This document shows, one piece after another, positions 35,038 to 43,760 of a stretch of 64,000 bases of DNA. A program made the translations under genes and the position numbers. The DNA is from Brachionus rotundiformis. Taxonomy: Eukaryota; Rotifera; Eurotatoria; Ploima; Brachionidae. The notes under the pieces are model-generated. The model was not told the DNA's origin. It worked only from the letters and a program-made list of their open reading frames with translations, and did no database searches. Position 1 is the first letter of the stretch; each line of letters opens with the position of its first letter. The stretch lies in NCBI GenBank assembly GCA_016802295.1, contig JAESIW010000210.1, forward strand, positions 248,001 through 312,000, read 5' to 3'.

Positions 35038-35973
35038 CTATAAGTTTTTGTATAAACTTTCCCAGTATAATTCGCCTTTATCTGCAAAAAAAGTAAGAAT
35101 TTTTTTATTATTATCTGGCAATCTGCTATCTGTTAATAATTTTTTTGCCCCTGCATAACACATGCCAGATGTTCCGCCAACCACAATATTCATGGCAGAT
35201 AGCTCTTTTAAGCCATCTAAAGTTTCGCTATCTTTAACTATAATTTTATCTGCCACTAAGTTCATATTACTTTCTATAACTTTAGGTACATAAAGCATAT
35301 TACCTGCCCCACGTACTATGCTAGGTTTAGGTTGCCCGCCAAAGGTAATAGATCCTTCACGTTCGGCCACATAAGCCGGAATATTATTTTGTTGCAACAT
35401 TTCTGCTAACCCCACAAAATGCCCGCCCGTACCTACGCAAAAAATACCTGCTTTAATGTTGTTAAAGTTTATAGTGTTTTGTAAATACGGAACCAACCAA
35501 CGCCTATAAACCATTGGGTTAAGCGGATTATGATGCTGATTAACATTGTATAAATTTGGTATAAGTTCTAATTGTTTTAGTAAAGTTACCTCTCTGGCTT
35601 CTTGTGCTCCGCCGTTAAAGTCGCCTTCTTGTGCCATAATAATGGTAGCACCCATTAATTGCATTTTTTTTAAAGTAAACGGATTACACCCTTTATCTGC
35701 AACCAAATAAACTTTGTGGTTTAACATTTTACCCGCCCAAGATAAAGCCACCCCTAACGAACCCGAGGTAGATTCTATAATTGGTTGATTCTCTTTTAAA
35801 TAGCCGTGTTCTTTAGCTAACAACAAAATACCTAAACCTAAAATGGCTTTAAAACTGCTTTGTGTGGCTGTGTAGCCTAAAATTGCATCTATTTTTGTAT
35901 TACTAAAAGGCAAGCCAACATTAATAACCTGTAACTTGCATAAATCTTGTATTAGTTGGTAGTATTGTTGCAT
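35038..35973 (-). CDS. Divergent PLP-dependent enzyme of the cysteine synthase family
   Basis: 311 residues, the size of CysK. The fold type II order is present: TQSSFKAILGLG with the likely PLP lysine (about 42), STSGSLGVALSWAG in place of the standard TSGNTG loop, CVGTGGHFVGLAEML for the phosphate-binding glycine loop, and GGTSGMCYAGAKKLL near the end. The asparagine that normally contacts PLP in TSGNT is Ser and the next Thr is Leu, so activity may differ from O-acetylserine sulfhydrylase. Substrate unknown. It is monocistronic, divergent from bcp, with stop TAG. Confidence 0.75.
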   Translation of the reverse strand: MQQYYQLIQDLCKLQVINVGLPFSNTKIDAILGYTATQSSFKAILGLGILLLAKEHGYLKENQPIIESTSGSLGVALSWAGKMLNHKVYLVADKGCNPFTLKKMQLMGATIIMAQEGDFNGGAQEAREVTLLKQLELIPNLYNVNQHHNPLNPMVYRRWLVPYLQNTINFNNIKAGIFCVGTGGHFVGLAEMLQQNNIPAYVAEREGSITFGGQPKPSIVRGAGNMLYVPKVIESNMNLVADKIIVKDSETLDGLKELSAMNIVVGGTSGMCYAGAKKLLTDSRLPDNNKKILTFFADKGELYWESLYKNL

Positions 35974-36065
35974 TAAATTACCTGCTTTTTTTAAATTATA
36001 TTTATAATTATAATATTAATGCTAAAATATTAATACTAATATAATAATAAATTAAGAGAGTAAAA

Positions 36066-36542
36066 ATGTTACAACTTAATACGCCGGCTCCTTTGTTTGT
36101 GCTACAAGGTATAAACCAAGATAATAAAGAGTTTACTTTTAATTTAGCAGAACATAAAGGCAAAAACATAGTGTTGTATTTTTATCCTAAAAACGACACC
36201 CCAGGTTGCACCACACAATCTTGCAACTTTGCTAGCAATATAGATGAAATAGCCAAGCATAACGCCATAGTGGTTGGGGTTTCTTTAAATAATTTAACTA
36301 GCCACGTAAAATTTAAACAAAAATATAATTTAAACTTTCCTTTGTTGTTTGATAACGAAGCTAAAGTTAGTACTATGTATTTTTCTTACGGTAAAAAAAA
36401 GTTTATGGGTAAAGAATATATGGGAATTATTAGAAATACATTTTTAATAAACACGCACGGCGTAATTAAATATATTTGGCAAAACGTTAGCGTTAATAAC
36501 CATTTACAAGAAGTACTGCAAGAACTACAAAATATAAACTAA
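36066..36542 (+). CDS. bcp: Thiol peroxidase Bcp (peroxiredoxin Q)
   Basis: 158 residues, normal length. It reduces peroxides in the cytoplasm. The peroxidatic Cys48 lies in PKNDTPGCTTQSC and Cys53, five residues on, is the resolving cysteine as in E. coli Bcp. The ISVSLNN-type strand appears as VVGVSLNNLTSHVKFKQKYN and the arginine of GIIRNTFLI is kept. A GAGAG stretch seven bases before the ATG could serve ribosome binding. It ends at a bidirectional terminator shared with the cyo operon. Confidence 0.95.
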   Translation: MLQLNTPAPLFVLQGINQDNKEFTFNLAEHKGKNIVLYFYPKNDTPGCTTQSCNFASNIDEIAKHNAIVVGVSLNNLTSHVKFKQKYNLNFPLLFDNEAKVSTMYFSYGKKKFMGKEYMGIIRNTFLINTHGVIKYIWQNVSVNNHLQEVLQELQNIN

Positions 36543-36569
36543 ATTTGTTTTATAGTTATATAAAAAAAT

Positions 36570-36597
36570 AAGCCTCTAAATATTTTTAGAGGCTTTT
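36570..36597. terminator. Bidirectional rho-independent terminator between bcp and cyoD
   Basis: Eleven-base stem AAGCCTCTAAA (36570-36580) with TTTAGAGGCTT (36585-36595), a 4-base loop and T-runs on both strands. It ends bcp and the convergent cyo operon. Confidence 0.9.
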
Positions 36598-36622
36598 ATA
36601 ATTATTATGTTAATTTTAAAAT

Positions 36623-37120
36623 TTACTCATCAACCTTATGCTCGCCTGTAGGCGAAACGGTTTTATCGTAATCTGGGGTTTTAATTTGCTCTATTTCTTC
36701 TTTACTAAACGGCGTAACGTCTGTGGTTCCTGCAAAATGATGCAACGAAAACATAATCCATACAGAACCTAAAACCACAATTAAAGTTATTAAAGCAGTA
36801 AAGCCAACTTTAATTATATTCCATTTAGCATTTGGGCCTTCGGTAATATGCATAAAGAAAACCATTTGAATGTAAAACTGTACGGCAGCACAAGCTAAAA
36901 TTATAATTACACCTATGCTTCTCATTGGTCCCATTGCATGCTCTAAACTTACAAAATCGCCCGCATCAAAAGATGTAGGTAGTACATATTCTGGGTCTAC
37001 AAAATAACCAGAAACTACCACAAAAAATGGAATTACACTAAAAATTATAGATAACACATATCCTACTATGTATTGTTTAATGGCAAATTTAAAATGACTT
37101 TGCTTATCAAGATGTTCCAT
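36623..37120 (-). CDS. cyoD: Cytochrome bo3 ubiquinol oxidase subunit IV
   Basis: 165 residues, against about 110 in E. coli. Three membrane segments are at about 16-38, 70-92 and 103-125. They include the subunit IV signature VQFYIQMVFFMHI and the ALITLIVVLGSVWIMFSLHH end. The extra length is a longer loop after the first helix (about 40-62) and a charged C-terminal tail of about 35 residues. It assists assembly of the oxidase in the inner membrane. It is the last gene of the operon, 1 base after cyoC. Confidence 0.93.
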   Translation of the reverse strand: MEHLDKQSHFKFAIKQYIVGYVLSIIFSVIPFFVVVSGYFVDPEYVLPTSFDAGDFVSLEHAMGPMRSIGVIIILACAAVQFYIQMVFFMHITEGPNAKWNIIKVGFTALITLIVVLGSVWIMFSLHHFAGTTDVTPFSKEEIEQIKTPDYDKTVSPTGEHKVDE

Positions 37121-37121
37121 A

Positions 37122-37715
37122 CTATAATGCTCCTATTAAATAAACAATACTAAATACAAATATCCACACTATATCTAAAAAGTGCCAAAACAATCCAAAA
37201 ATTGTTAACTTTCTAAATGTAATTGGGTTGTTGCCTCTTTGTAATAACTGAATAAGCAAAGCTAACATCCAAAACAAACCAAAAGTTACGTGTAAACCAT
37301 GGGTTCCTACTAATACAAAAAAAGCAGAAAAATAAGCGTGTGCAGATGGCCCAAAACCACTTTCAATTAACCACATAAACTCGTGTATTTCTAGGGTTAA
37401 AAATATAGCACCTAAAACCCACGTAACTGCAAACCAAAAAAACGCTACCTTTAGTTTATCTGCCTTTGTGTATAACAAAGCCAAACCAACGGTAAAGCTA
37501 CTGGTTAACAGCAACATGGTAGATAACAAAATACCGTTTAAGTCAAACTTAGGGGGTTCAAACATAAAACCTAGCACAATAAATGTAGCAATTAAGCTAC
37601 CAAACAGCATTACGTCTGTCATTAAATAGGTTAAAAAACCTAACTGAGGTATATCATCATGGCTATGATCGTGCTCGTCATGATGATCTACTTCTTTAAC
37701 AATATTCTCTTTCAT
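37122..37715 (-). CDS. cyoC: Cytochrome bo3 ubiquinol oxidase subunit III
   Basis: 197 residues with five membrane segments, as in bo3-type subunit III. The cytoplasmic N-terminus is rich in His and Asp (about 8-20, DHHDEHDHSHDD). Conserved parts are LGFLTYLMTDVMLFGSLIAT, the HEFMWLIESGFGPSAHAYFS segment and THGLHVTFGLFWM near the end. It stabilises the oxidase around subunit I. The stop is TAG, directly before cyoD. Confidence 0.95.
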   Translation of the reverse strand: MKENIVKEVDHHDEHDHSHDDIPQLGFLTYLMTDVMLFGSLIATFIVLGFMFEPPKFDLNGILLSTMLLLTSSFTVGLALLYTKADKLKVAFFWFAVTWVLGAIFLTLEIHEFMWLIESGFGPSAHAYFSAFFVLVGTHGLHVTFGLFWMLALLIQLLQRGNNPITFRKLTIFGLFWHFLDIVWIFVFSIVYLIGAL

Positions 37716-37732
37716 GTTAATTTCCTTTTTTT

Positions 37733-39718
37733 TTATTTGTTAACAATGCTAGCCATTTTGGCGTTTTTTTCTGCTTCTATTTTGGCTACTTCATCTGCTT
37801 TTACATAATAATCTAAGTTATAATCAAAAGATCTAGCCAACATAGTTCCTAATATACCTATTATTCCTAATATAGCTAGCCAGTTCATATAAAATATTAA
37901 AGCAAATGCCATAATAAAGGCAAATATAGATAATATTAACGGCAATATTGTATTGCGTGGCATATGAATATCGGTATAATTAGTATCTGGTTTATAACCG
38001 CCGTTTTGTTTTTGTTCCCAAAACCAATCTCTACCACTTACTTCTGGTAATTTAGCAAAGTTATAAAAAGCAGGAGTACTAGCAGTTGCCCACTCTAAAG
38101 TTCTACCATTCCATGGGTCTCCGTTAACTGCATATTTTTTGTAGTTAACAAGGCTAAACAATATTTGTACAACTTGCAATAAAAACCCAGTTAGTACAAT
38201 TAATGTTCCAAAAAACGATAACATTAAATACGGAGCCCACGCAGGGTCTAACCCGCTAGAAAGTCTTCTGGTCATACCCATTGTACCTACAATGTAAATT
38301 GGTAAAAAGGCAACAAAAAAACCTATTAACCAGCACCAAAAAGCAGCTTTACCCAAGCCTTCGTGCAATTTAAAGCCAGTAAATTTAGGCCACCAGTAGC
38401 TTAAACCAGCCATATAGCCAAATACAGCACCGCCTATAATAGTGTTATGAAAATGCGCAACTAAAAATAAACTGTTATGAAACTGAAAGTCTGCCGCAGG
38501 TATAGACAACATAACCCCAGTAATACCGCCTAAAGTAAAGGTAATTAAAAAGCCCATTAACCAATACATAGGCGAAGCAAAGTGAATTCTGCCTCTAAAC
38601 ATAGTAAATATCCAGTTAAAGATTTTAACCCCTGTTGGTATGGCAATAATCATGGTAGCAATACCAAACACCGCATTTACTTTAGAGCCTGCACCCATGG
38701 TAAAAAAGTGATGCAACCAAACTAAAAACGATAATAAACAAATTACGGCTAAAGCCCATATCATTGTAGTGTAACCGTATAGTTTTTTTCTAGAAAAAGT
38801 AGCTGCAACTTCCGATAATATACCAAAAGCAGGCAATGCTAGTACGTAAACCTCTGGATGCCCCCAAGCCCATATTAGGTTAATGTACATCATTGGGTTA
38901 CCACCTAAATCTGAGGTAAAGAAATGCATATCAAAATATCTATCTACAAATAAAAACGCTAAAGCTACTGTTAAAATAGGGAATATCATTAAAATTAACA
39001 CGTTGGTAACTAAAACAGACCATGTAAATATAGGCATATCCATTAACTTCATACCTTTAGTGCGTAGTTTTAAAATTGTAACAATAAAGTTTACGCCGGT
39101 TAAAGTTGTACCTATACCAGATAACTGCAATGCCCAAATGTAGTAATCTACCCCTACCCCTGGCGACATTTTTATACCAGCTAACGGCGGATAAGAAACC
39201 CAACCAGTTGTAGCAAAAGAACCTATTACCATAGATAAATTTACTAAAACCACACTAACTACCAATAACCAAAAGCTTAAAGCGTTTAAAAACGGAAAAG
39301 CCACGTCTCTGGCACCAATTTGCAAAGGCACTACTAGGTTAAAAAAGGCTGTCATTATTGGTGTGGCAAAAAAGAATATCATAATTACGCCATGTGCTGT
39401 AAAAATTTGGTCGTAATGCTCTGGCGGTAAGTAGCCACCAATACCTGCAGATGATAACGCTAAGTGCGATCTCATTAACACGGCATCTATAATACCACGT
39501 ATAAACATTAATAAGCCAACTATTACGTACATAATTCCTATTTTTTTATGGTCTACTGTAGTAAGCCACTCTTTATATAGCCACACCCACTTTTTAAAAT
39601 AGGTTAAGCCACCTACAATACCAATAACTATTATAGCCATAAAACCTATAGCTCCTAGTATTATAGGATCATGCGGAATTAAATCTAGCGATAATCTACC
39701 AAATATTTTTTCTATCAT
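37733..39718 (-). CDS. cyoB: Cytochrome bo3 ubiquinol oxidase subunit I
   Basis: 661 residues with fifteen predicted membrane segments. Subunit I of the A-type heme-copper oxidase reduces oxygen to water and pumps protons. The low-spin heme histidine is His109 (FTAHGVIM). WGHPEVY at 286-291 supplies CuB ligand His287, proton-channel Glu289 and the cross-linked Tyr291. LHHFFTMG holds the other two CuB histidines, and VAHFHNTIIGG holds the heme-bound pair. AAGGA precedes the ATG by eight bases. Confidence 0.98.
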   Translation of the reverse strand: MIEKIFGRLSLDLIPHDPIILGAIGFMAIIVIGIVGGLTYFKKWVWLYKEWLTTVDHKKIGIMYVIVGLLMFIRGIIDAVLMRSHLALSSAGIGGYLPPEHYDQIFTAHGVIMIFFFATPIMTAFFNLVVPLQIGARDVAFPFLNALSFWLLVVSVVLVNLSMVIGSFATTGWVSYPPLAGIKMSPGVGVDYYIWALQLSGIGTTLTGVNFIVTILKLRTKGMKLMDMPIFTWSVLVTNVLILMIFPILTVALAFLFVDRYFDMHFFTSDLGGNPMMYINLIWAWGHPEVYVLALPAFGILSEVAATFSRKKLYGYTTMIWALAVICLLSFLVWLHHFFTMGAGSKVNAVFGIATMIIAIPTGVKIFNWIFTMFRGRIHFASPMYWLMGFLITFTLGGITGVMLSIPAADFQFHNSLFLVAHFHNTIIGGAVFGYMAGLSYWWPKFTGFKLHEGLGKAAFWCWLIGFFVAFLPIYIVGTMGMTRRLSSGLDPAWAPYLMLSFFGTLIVLTGFLLQVVQILFSLVNYKKYAVNGDPWNGRTLEWATASTPAFYNFAKLPEVSGRDWFWEQKQNGGYKPDTNYTDIHMPRNTILPLILSIFAFIMAFALIFYMNWLAILGIIGILGTMLARSFDYNLDYYVKADEVAKIEAEKNAKMASIVNK

Positions 39719-39745
39719 GTTATATATCCTTAGTTTTTAATTTAA

Positions 39746-40621
39746 TTAATCGTGTAGCACGCTTGCGTCTACATCGTTGGTTATGTATTTAGCTATAACT
39801 TTATAAAATAGCTTGTTGTCTTCTAGTTTCATTAACGTAACAGGGTGGTAATCTGTTGGTTTAGCTAGTTCTACATAAGTATTAGCGTTTAATGTTAAGT
39901 TACTAGATTTAACACTTTCTACCCATGCGTTAAAGTCTTGGTTAGAAACCACATTGGCTTTAAACTGCATACCAGAAAAACCAAACCCACTGTAAGAACT
40001 AGAAACGCCGTTGTATACGCCTTTTGTATCTGCTATAACATTTAGGTTGGTTTCCATTGCGGCCATAGAGTATATCATACCAGCTAATTGCGGAATCCAT
40101 AATGCGTTCATTGCGGTATCGGATGTAATTTGAAATTTTACTGGAGTATCTACAGGAAACTCTATGTAATTAACCGTAGCTATACCGTATTCTGGATATA
40201 CAAACAACCACTTCCAATCTAACGAAATTGCCTGAATTACAATTTCTTTATTGGTTGAAATACTGCTATCTATAGATTTTTTTGGATCTAACGAATGTGC
40301 CGTACCCCAAGCTAATGTTGCTAAATAAACAATTATTGCTACCGGAATACCCCAAATAACAATTTCTAACTTAGTGTTATGATCCCAGTTTGGTTGATAG
40401 TTTGCGTTTACTCTTTTTTCGCTATATCTATAGGCAAAAACAAAAGCCATTATAAATACAGGTATTGCAACGCCAACCATTATAAAAAAAGTTATGTAAA
40501 TTAATTTTTTTTGCTCGCCCGCTATATAGCCTTTGGGGTCAAATATTCCGCCACAACTAGCCAACACAACCAAAGAAAGCACAGCTAAAATTTTAACTAA
40601 GCTTTTAAAGTTAATAACCAT
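39746..40621 (-). CDS. cyoA: Cytochrome bo3 ubiquinol oxidase subunit II
   Basis: 291 residues from the ATG at 40621, which has GGAG eight bases upstream; a GTG three codons earlier is weaker. The lipoprotein signal ends at LASC. Two membrane helices follow (about 40-60 and 85-105), then the periplasmic cupredoxin-like domain (about 125 to the end) with WKWLFVYPEYGIATVNYIEFP. The CuA ligands of cytochrome c oxidases are absent, as expected for a quinol oxidase. The FSGMQFKANVVS segment is typical. Confidence 0.95.
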   Translation of the reverse strand: MVINFKSLVKILAVLSLVVLASCGGIFDPKGYIAGEQKKLIYITFFIMVGVAIPVFIMAFVFAYRYSEKRVNANYQPNWDHNTKLEIVIWGIPVAIIVYLATLAWGTAHSLDPKKSIDSSISTNKEIVIQAISLDWKWLFVYPEYGIATVNYIEFPVDTPVKFQITSDTAMNALWIPQLAGMIYSMAAMETNLNVIADTKGVYNGVSSSYSGFGFSGMQFKANVVSNQDFNAWVESVKSSNLTLNANTYVELAKPTDYHPVTLMKLEDNKLFYKVIAKYITNDVDASVLHD

Positions 40622-40652
40622 TTTAAACACTCCATTGTTTTTATATACTAAA

Positions 40653-41534
40653 TTATACCATAAAAATTGTATCTATTATAATAAAAACACCTAAAAAAAC
40701 TATTTCTATTATAGATACAAAAAATACACGCTTTGCCCACTTTATCTCTGCAGATACTGCTTGCAAAACCTTAAAACCTTTTAATACATATATTTTAAGC
40801 ACAGTTACTGCAATTATAAAAATTGTAAATAACAAACTTAAATAACTAAAATAAACTAAAGCCACACTACAAGCTATGCTTAGTAGCATCCAGTAAAATA
40901 TGTGCATTTTAGCAGTTTTAACATCTTTAACAATTGGTAACAAAGGAATTCCAACCCCTTTGTAATCTTGTATTCTAAAAATAGCTATAGCAAAAAAATG
41001 GTACATTTGCCACGTAAATAGTATTAAAAAAAACAATACTCCTTGGGCATCTATAGCGTTACTAAAAGCGGTAAACCCTATTAATGGCGGGGCAGCACCA
41101 GAAAAACTACCAATAAATGTAGAATATACAGTTTTACGTTTTGCCCAAACAGAATAAACCACCACATAAACAAAAAATGCAAATACGCTTAGCCAAAAGG
41201 CTAGCATAGTGGTTTTATACCACATTAAAGCAAAACCTACTGCACCTGTTGTGGTTGCATATACTAATATACTAGTATTAGAAAGTACAGAGATTTTTAA
41301 TGCTCTAGCTTTAGTGCGTGGGGTAAGGTTACTATCTATATCTTGATCTATATAATTATTAAAAGAAGTAGAGCTAATTAATACTAGGGCAAACCCTATA
41401 ATAAACCAAAATAAATTTAAATAATTAAAAACCGCACTACTGGCTAAATAAAAACCAGAAACAGCTACAAATAAATTAGAGTACACTATTCCGGGTTTAG
41501 ATAAAGCAACATATGCTTTAATTTTGTTTAACAT
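40653..41534 (-). CDS. cyoE: Protoheme IX farnesyltransferase (heme O synthase)
   Basis: 293 residues with about nine membrane segments. This UbiA-family prenyltransferase makes heme O for the bo3 oxidase. The first aspartate-rich motif is NNYIDQDIDSNLTPRTK (about 60-76). The second region is WQMYHFFAIAIFRIQDYKGVGIPLLP. The SGAAPPLIGFTA loop is characteristic of heme O synthases. AGGTTGCACA before the ATG is a good ribosome binding site and overlaps the end of the small gene upstream. Confidence 0.96.
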   Translation of the reverse strand: MLNKIKAYVALSKPGIVYSNLFVAVSGFYLASSAVFNYLNLFWFIIGFALVLISSTSFNNYIDQDIDSNLTPRTKARALKISVLSNTSILVYATTTGAVGFALMWYKTTMLAFWLSVFAFFVYVVVYSVWAKRKTVYSTFIGSFSGAAPPLIGFTAFSNAIDAQGVLFFLILFTWQMYHFFAIAIFRIQDYKGVGIPLLPIVKDVKTAKMHIFYWMLLSIACSVALVYFSYLSLLFTIFIIAVTVLKIYVLKGFKVLQAVSAEIKWAKRVFFVSIIEIVFLGVFIIIDTIFMV

Positions 41535-41547
41535 TGTGCAACCTACA

Positions 41548-41676
41548 TTACTGGGTTGCTTTTTTTCTATCCTTGGCAGACTTTATAGACTTTTTACCTA
41601 AATAAAAACCCAATACAAAAACTAATGCTGGATAAACTACGTGTAGCAAAACCATATATATTGAATAAGAGAACAT
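41548..41676 (-). CDS. 42-residue membrane protein at the head of the cyo operon
   Basis: 42 codons plus TAA. One membrane helix (about 5-25, VVYPALVFVLGFYLG within it) is followed by a strongly basic cytoplasmic tail (KKSIKSAKDRKKATQ). An AAAGG site stands eight bases before the ATG, and the stop lies 13 bases before cyoE, whose ribosome binding site it overlaps. Small single-helix proteins accompany other terminal oxidases (CydX, CcoQ and CoxF types). I recognise no named family; a role in oxidase assembly or stability is inference from position. Confidence 0.7.
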   Translation of the reverse strand: MFSYSIYMVLLHVVYPALVFVLGFYLGKKSIKSAKDRKKATQ

Positions 41677-41783
41677 TTGGTAAACCTTTATTTAAATATT
41701 TGTAAGATATTATATATTTATAATTATATACCTATATAATTAATTAAGCAAATATATTTTACCAACTTGGTATTTAAATTAAT

Positions 41784-42425
41784 ATGAAAACACCCAATAG
41801 CTTGCTTGTAATTGTAGATATGCAATACTGCTTTACCAACCAAAACGGTAGGTTATACGTTAATAAGGCTAACCTTTTAGTTAAGCAGGTTAATGAGTAT
41901 ATTAAAAACAATATATTTAATTTTAATTTTATTTTATTTACACAAGATACCCATTTTGCACAAGAATATATAGAATCTAACGAGGCTTTAGAGTTTCCGT
42001 TGCACGCAGTTTACGGCACAAAAGACTGGAAATTAACCGTAAATAATCCCAAACTGCCCCACTGCTTTACAATGTATAAAAATACTTTTGATATGTGGCA
42101 CATTAGCAAGCTAAACCCTAGCTTTTTACAAAAGATTGCAAATTATAACAAAATAAACAGTGTTGTAAGCAACTATGTTGTATTCAACAATATAAACAAA
42201 TTTGCAGATTTTTTACACAAAAAAAATATATGTAATATTTATATTGCTGGCGTAGCTACAGATTATTGCGTTAACTACGCTGCTAAAGGCTTTTTAAAGC
42301 AAGGGTTTAACGTTAATATACTTTGTAATTTAACTACAGGAATCTACCTAAATGCCGATTCTGTATTTAATAATGATTTTTATAAACAGTATTTAAAAAA
42401 TAATAAATTAAAGATTATAAAATAA
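41784..42425 (+). CDS. pncA: Isochorismatase-fold hydrolase, probably nicotinamidase
   Basis: 213 residues. The cysteine-hydrolase triad is visible as Asp12 (VDMQYCF), Lys99 (MYKNTFDMW) and Cys162 in GVATDYCVNYAAKG, the motif typical of nicotinamidases. TQDTHF (Asp55 and His57) and FPLHAVYGTKD fit the metal-binding site of PncA, which turns nicotinamide into nicotinate for NAD salvage. Another amidase of the same fold cannot be excluded. It is divergent from the cyo operon across about 107 bases. Confidence 0.78.
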   Translation: MKTPNSLLVIVDMQYCFTNQNGRLYVNKANLLVKQVNEYIKNNIFNFNFILFTQDTHFAQEYIESNEALEFPLHAVYGTKDWKLTVNNPKLPHCFTMYKNTFDMWHISKLNPSFLQKIANYNKINSVVSNYVVFNNINKFADFLHKKNICNIYIAGVATDYCVNYAAKGFLKQGFNVNILCNLTTGIYLNADSVFNNDFYKQYLKNNKLKIIK

Positions 42426-42473
42426 AAAAAATAAGTTATAATTAATTTTAGTAAATATTTAAAAAGGTAATAA

Positions 42474-43760
42474 ATGAAAAAAATAGCGGTTATTGGCTCT
42501 GGAATATCTGGCTTAAGCATGGCTTATATATTAAAACATAATAATATACAAGTTACTTTGTTTGAAAAAAATAACCACCTAGGTGGCCACGCTAAAACTA
42601 TAGTTAGCAACATTAATAATAATAACGTTAATATAGATATTGGCTTTATTGTGTTTAATTTTGCTACTTATCCGCATTTAAGTGCATTGTTTAAACATTT
42701 GCAAGTAGATATACAAACCGCAGATATGTCTTTTGGGGCAAGTATACCCAACAATAACAGCATTATAGAATACTCTGGCAAAAGTTTATGGAGCTTATTT
42801 GCACAGCCTAAAAATTTATTTAATTTTAAATTTTATAAAATGCTAGTAGATATTATTAAATTTAACATTAAAGGCACTAAACATAAAGATACCATTAGCT
42901 CTAATTTAACTTTGTACGAATACGTTAAGCAAAATAAACTAGGAGACTGGTTTGTAAAATTTTATTTACTACCAATTGGCGGAGCAATTTGGAGCACTAA
43001 AGCCAATGATATGATGGATTTTCCGGCTAAAACTTTTTTGCAGTTTTTTCATAATCATTCGTTATTAAAAACTTTTAAAAAACACCAATGGTATAGCGTG
43101 GTTAACGGTAGTGTTAATTATGTAAATAAAATAGCAAATTATTTAGGCAATAGCGTAATATTAAACAGCAACATAACCGCAGTTAAACGCCAAAATAATA
43201 GTGTTGTAATAACCAACAATAATACAGATTACACTTTTAGCGATGTAATTTTTGCTTGCCCTACTTACCAAATTTTACACATGCTGGGTAATAACATTAC
43301 TCCAACCGAACAACAATTGCTAAGCAATATTACCTTTAAAAATAATAGTTTAAGCGTGCATACCGATGTTTCTTGCATGCCACAAAAAAAATTAGCTTGG
43401 AGCGCTTGGAGCTACAAAGAAACCCCTAATAAAGATTTAGGTTTAGTTTACTGGGTAAATGTATTGCAAAAAATAAAAACTAAAAGCAATGCTTTTATAT
43501 CTTTAAATGCTAGTAATACGTTTAAAAATACATTGCATACCGATAATTTTAAGCATCCGCAGTTTAATGCTTTAGCGGTAAACGCACAAAGTAACTTGCA
43601 AAACATTCAAGGCAAAAACAACACTTGGTTTGCAGGCGCATACTGGCGTTATGGTTTTCATGAAGATGGTATTTTAAGTGCATACAATATTGCTAAGCAA
43701 ATGCAGTTAAATATTCCGTGGCAAAAATATTTACCAAAAAGTTTACTGCAGGATTTATAA
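42474..43760 (+). CDS. FAD-dependent oxidoreductase of the CFA/DUF1365 cluster
   Basis: 428 residues. The N-terminal Rossmann FAD site is AVIGSGISGLSMAYIL (GxGxxG at 8-13). The acidic end of strand 2 is LFEKNNHLGGHAKT, and the C-terminal FAD segment includes TWFAGAYWRYGFHEDGILSA. The protein belongs to the amine-oxidase/desaturase-like group that is regularly linked to DUF1365 and cyclopropane-type methyltransferase genes. The substrate is likely a membrane fatty acyl chain by context. Its stop overlaps the next start as TAATG. Confidence 0.85.
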   Translation: MKKIAVIGSGISGLSMAYILKHNNIQVTLFEKNNHLGGHAKTIVSNINNNNVNIDIGFIVFNFATYPHLSALFKHLQVDIQTADMSFGASIPNNNSIIEYSGKSLWSLFAQPKNLFNFKFYKMLVDIIKFNIKGTKHKDTISSNLTLYEYVKQNKLGDWFVKFYLLPIGGAIWSTKANDMMDFPAKTFLQFFHNHSLLKTFKKHQWYSVVNGSVNYVNKIANYLGNSVILNSNITAVKRQNNSVVITNNNTDYTFSDVIFACPTYQILHMLGNNITPTEQQLLSNITFKNNSLSVHTDVSCMPQKKLAWSAWSYKETPNKDLGLVYWVNVLQKIKTKSNAFISLNASNTFKNTLHTDNFKHPQFNALAVNAQSNLQNIQGKNNTWFAGAYWRYGFHEDGILSAYNIAKQMQLNIPWQKYLPKSLLQDL

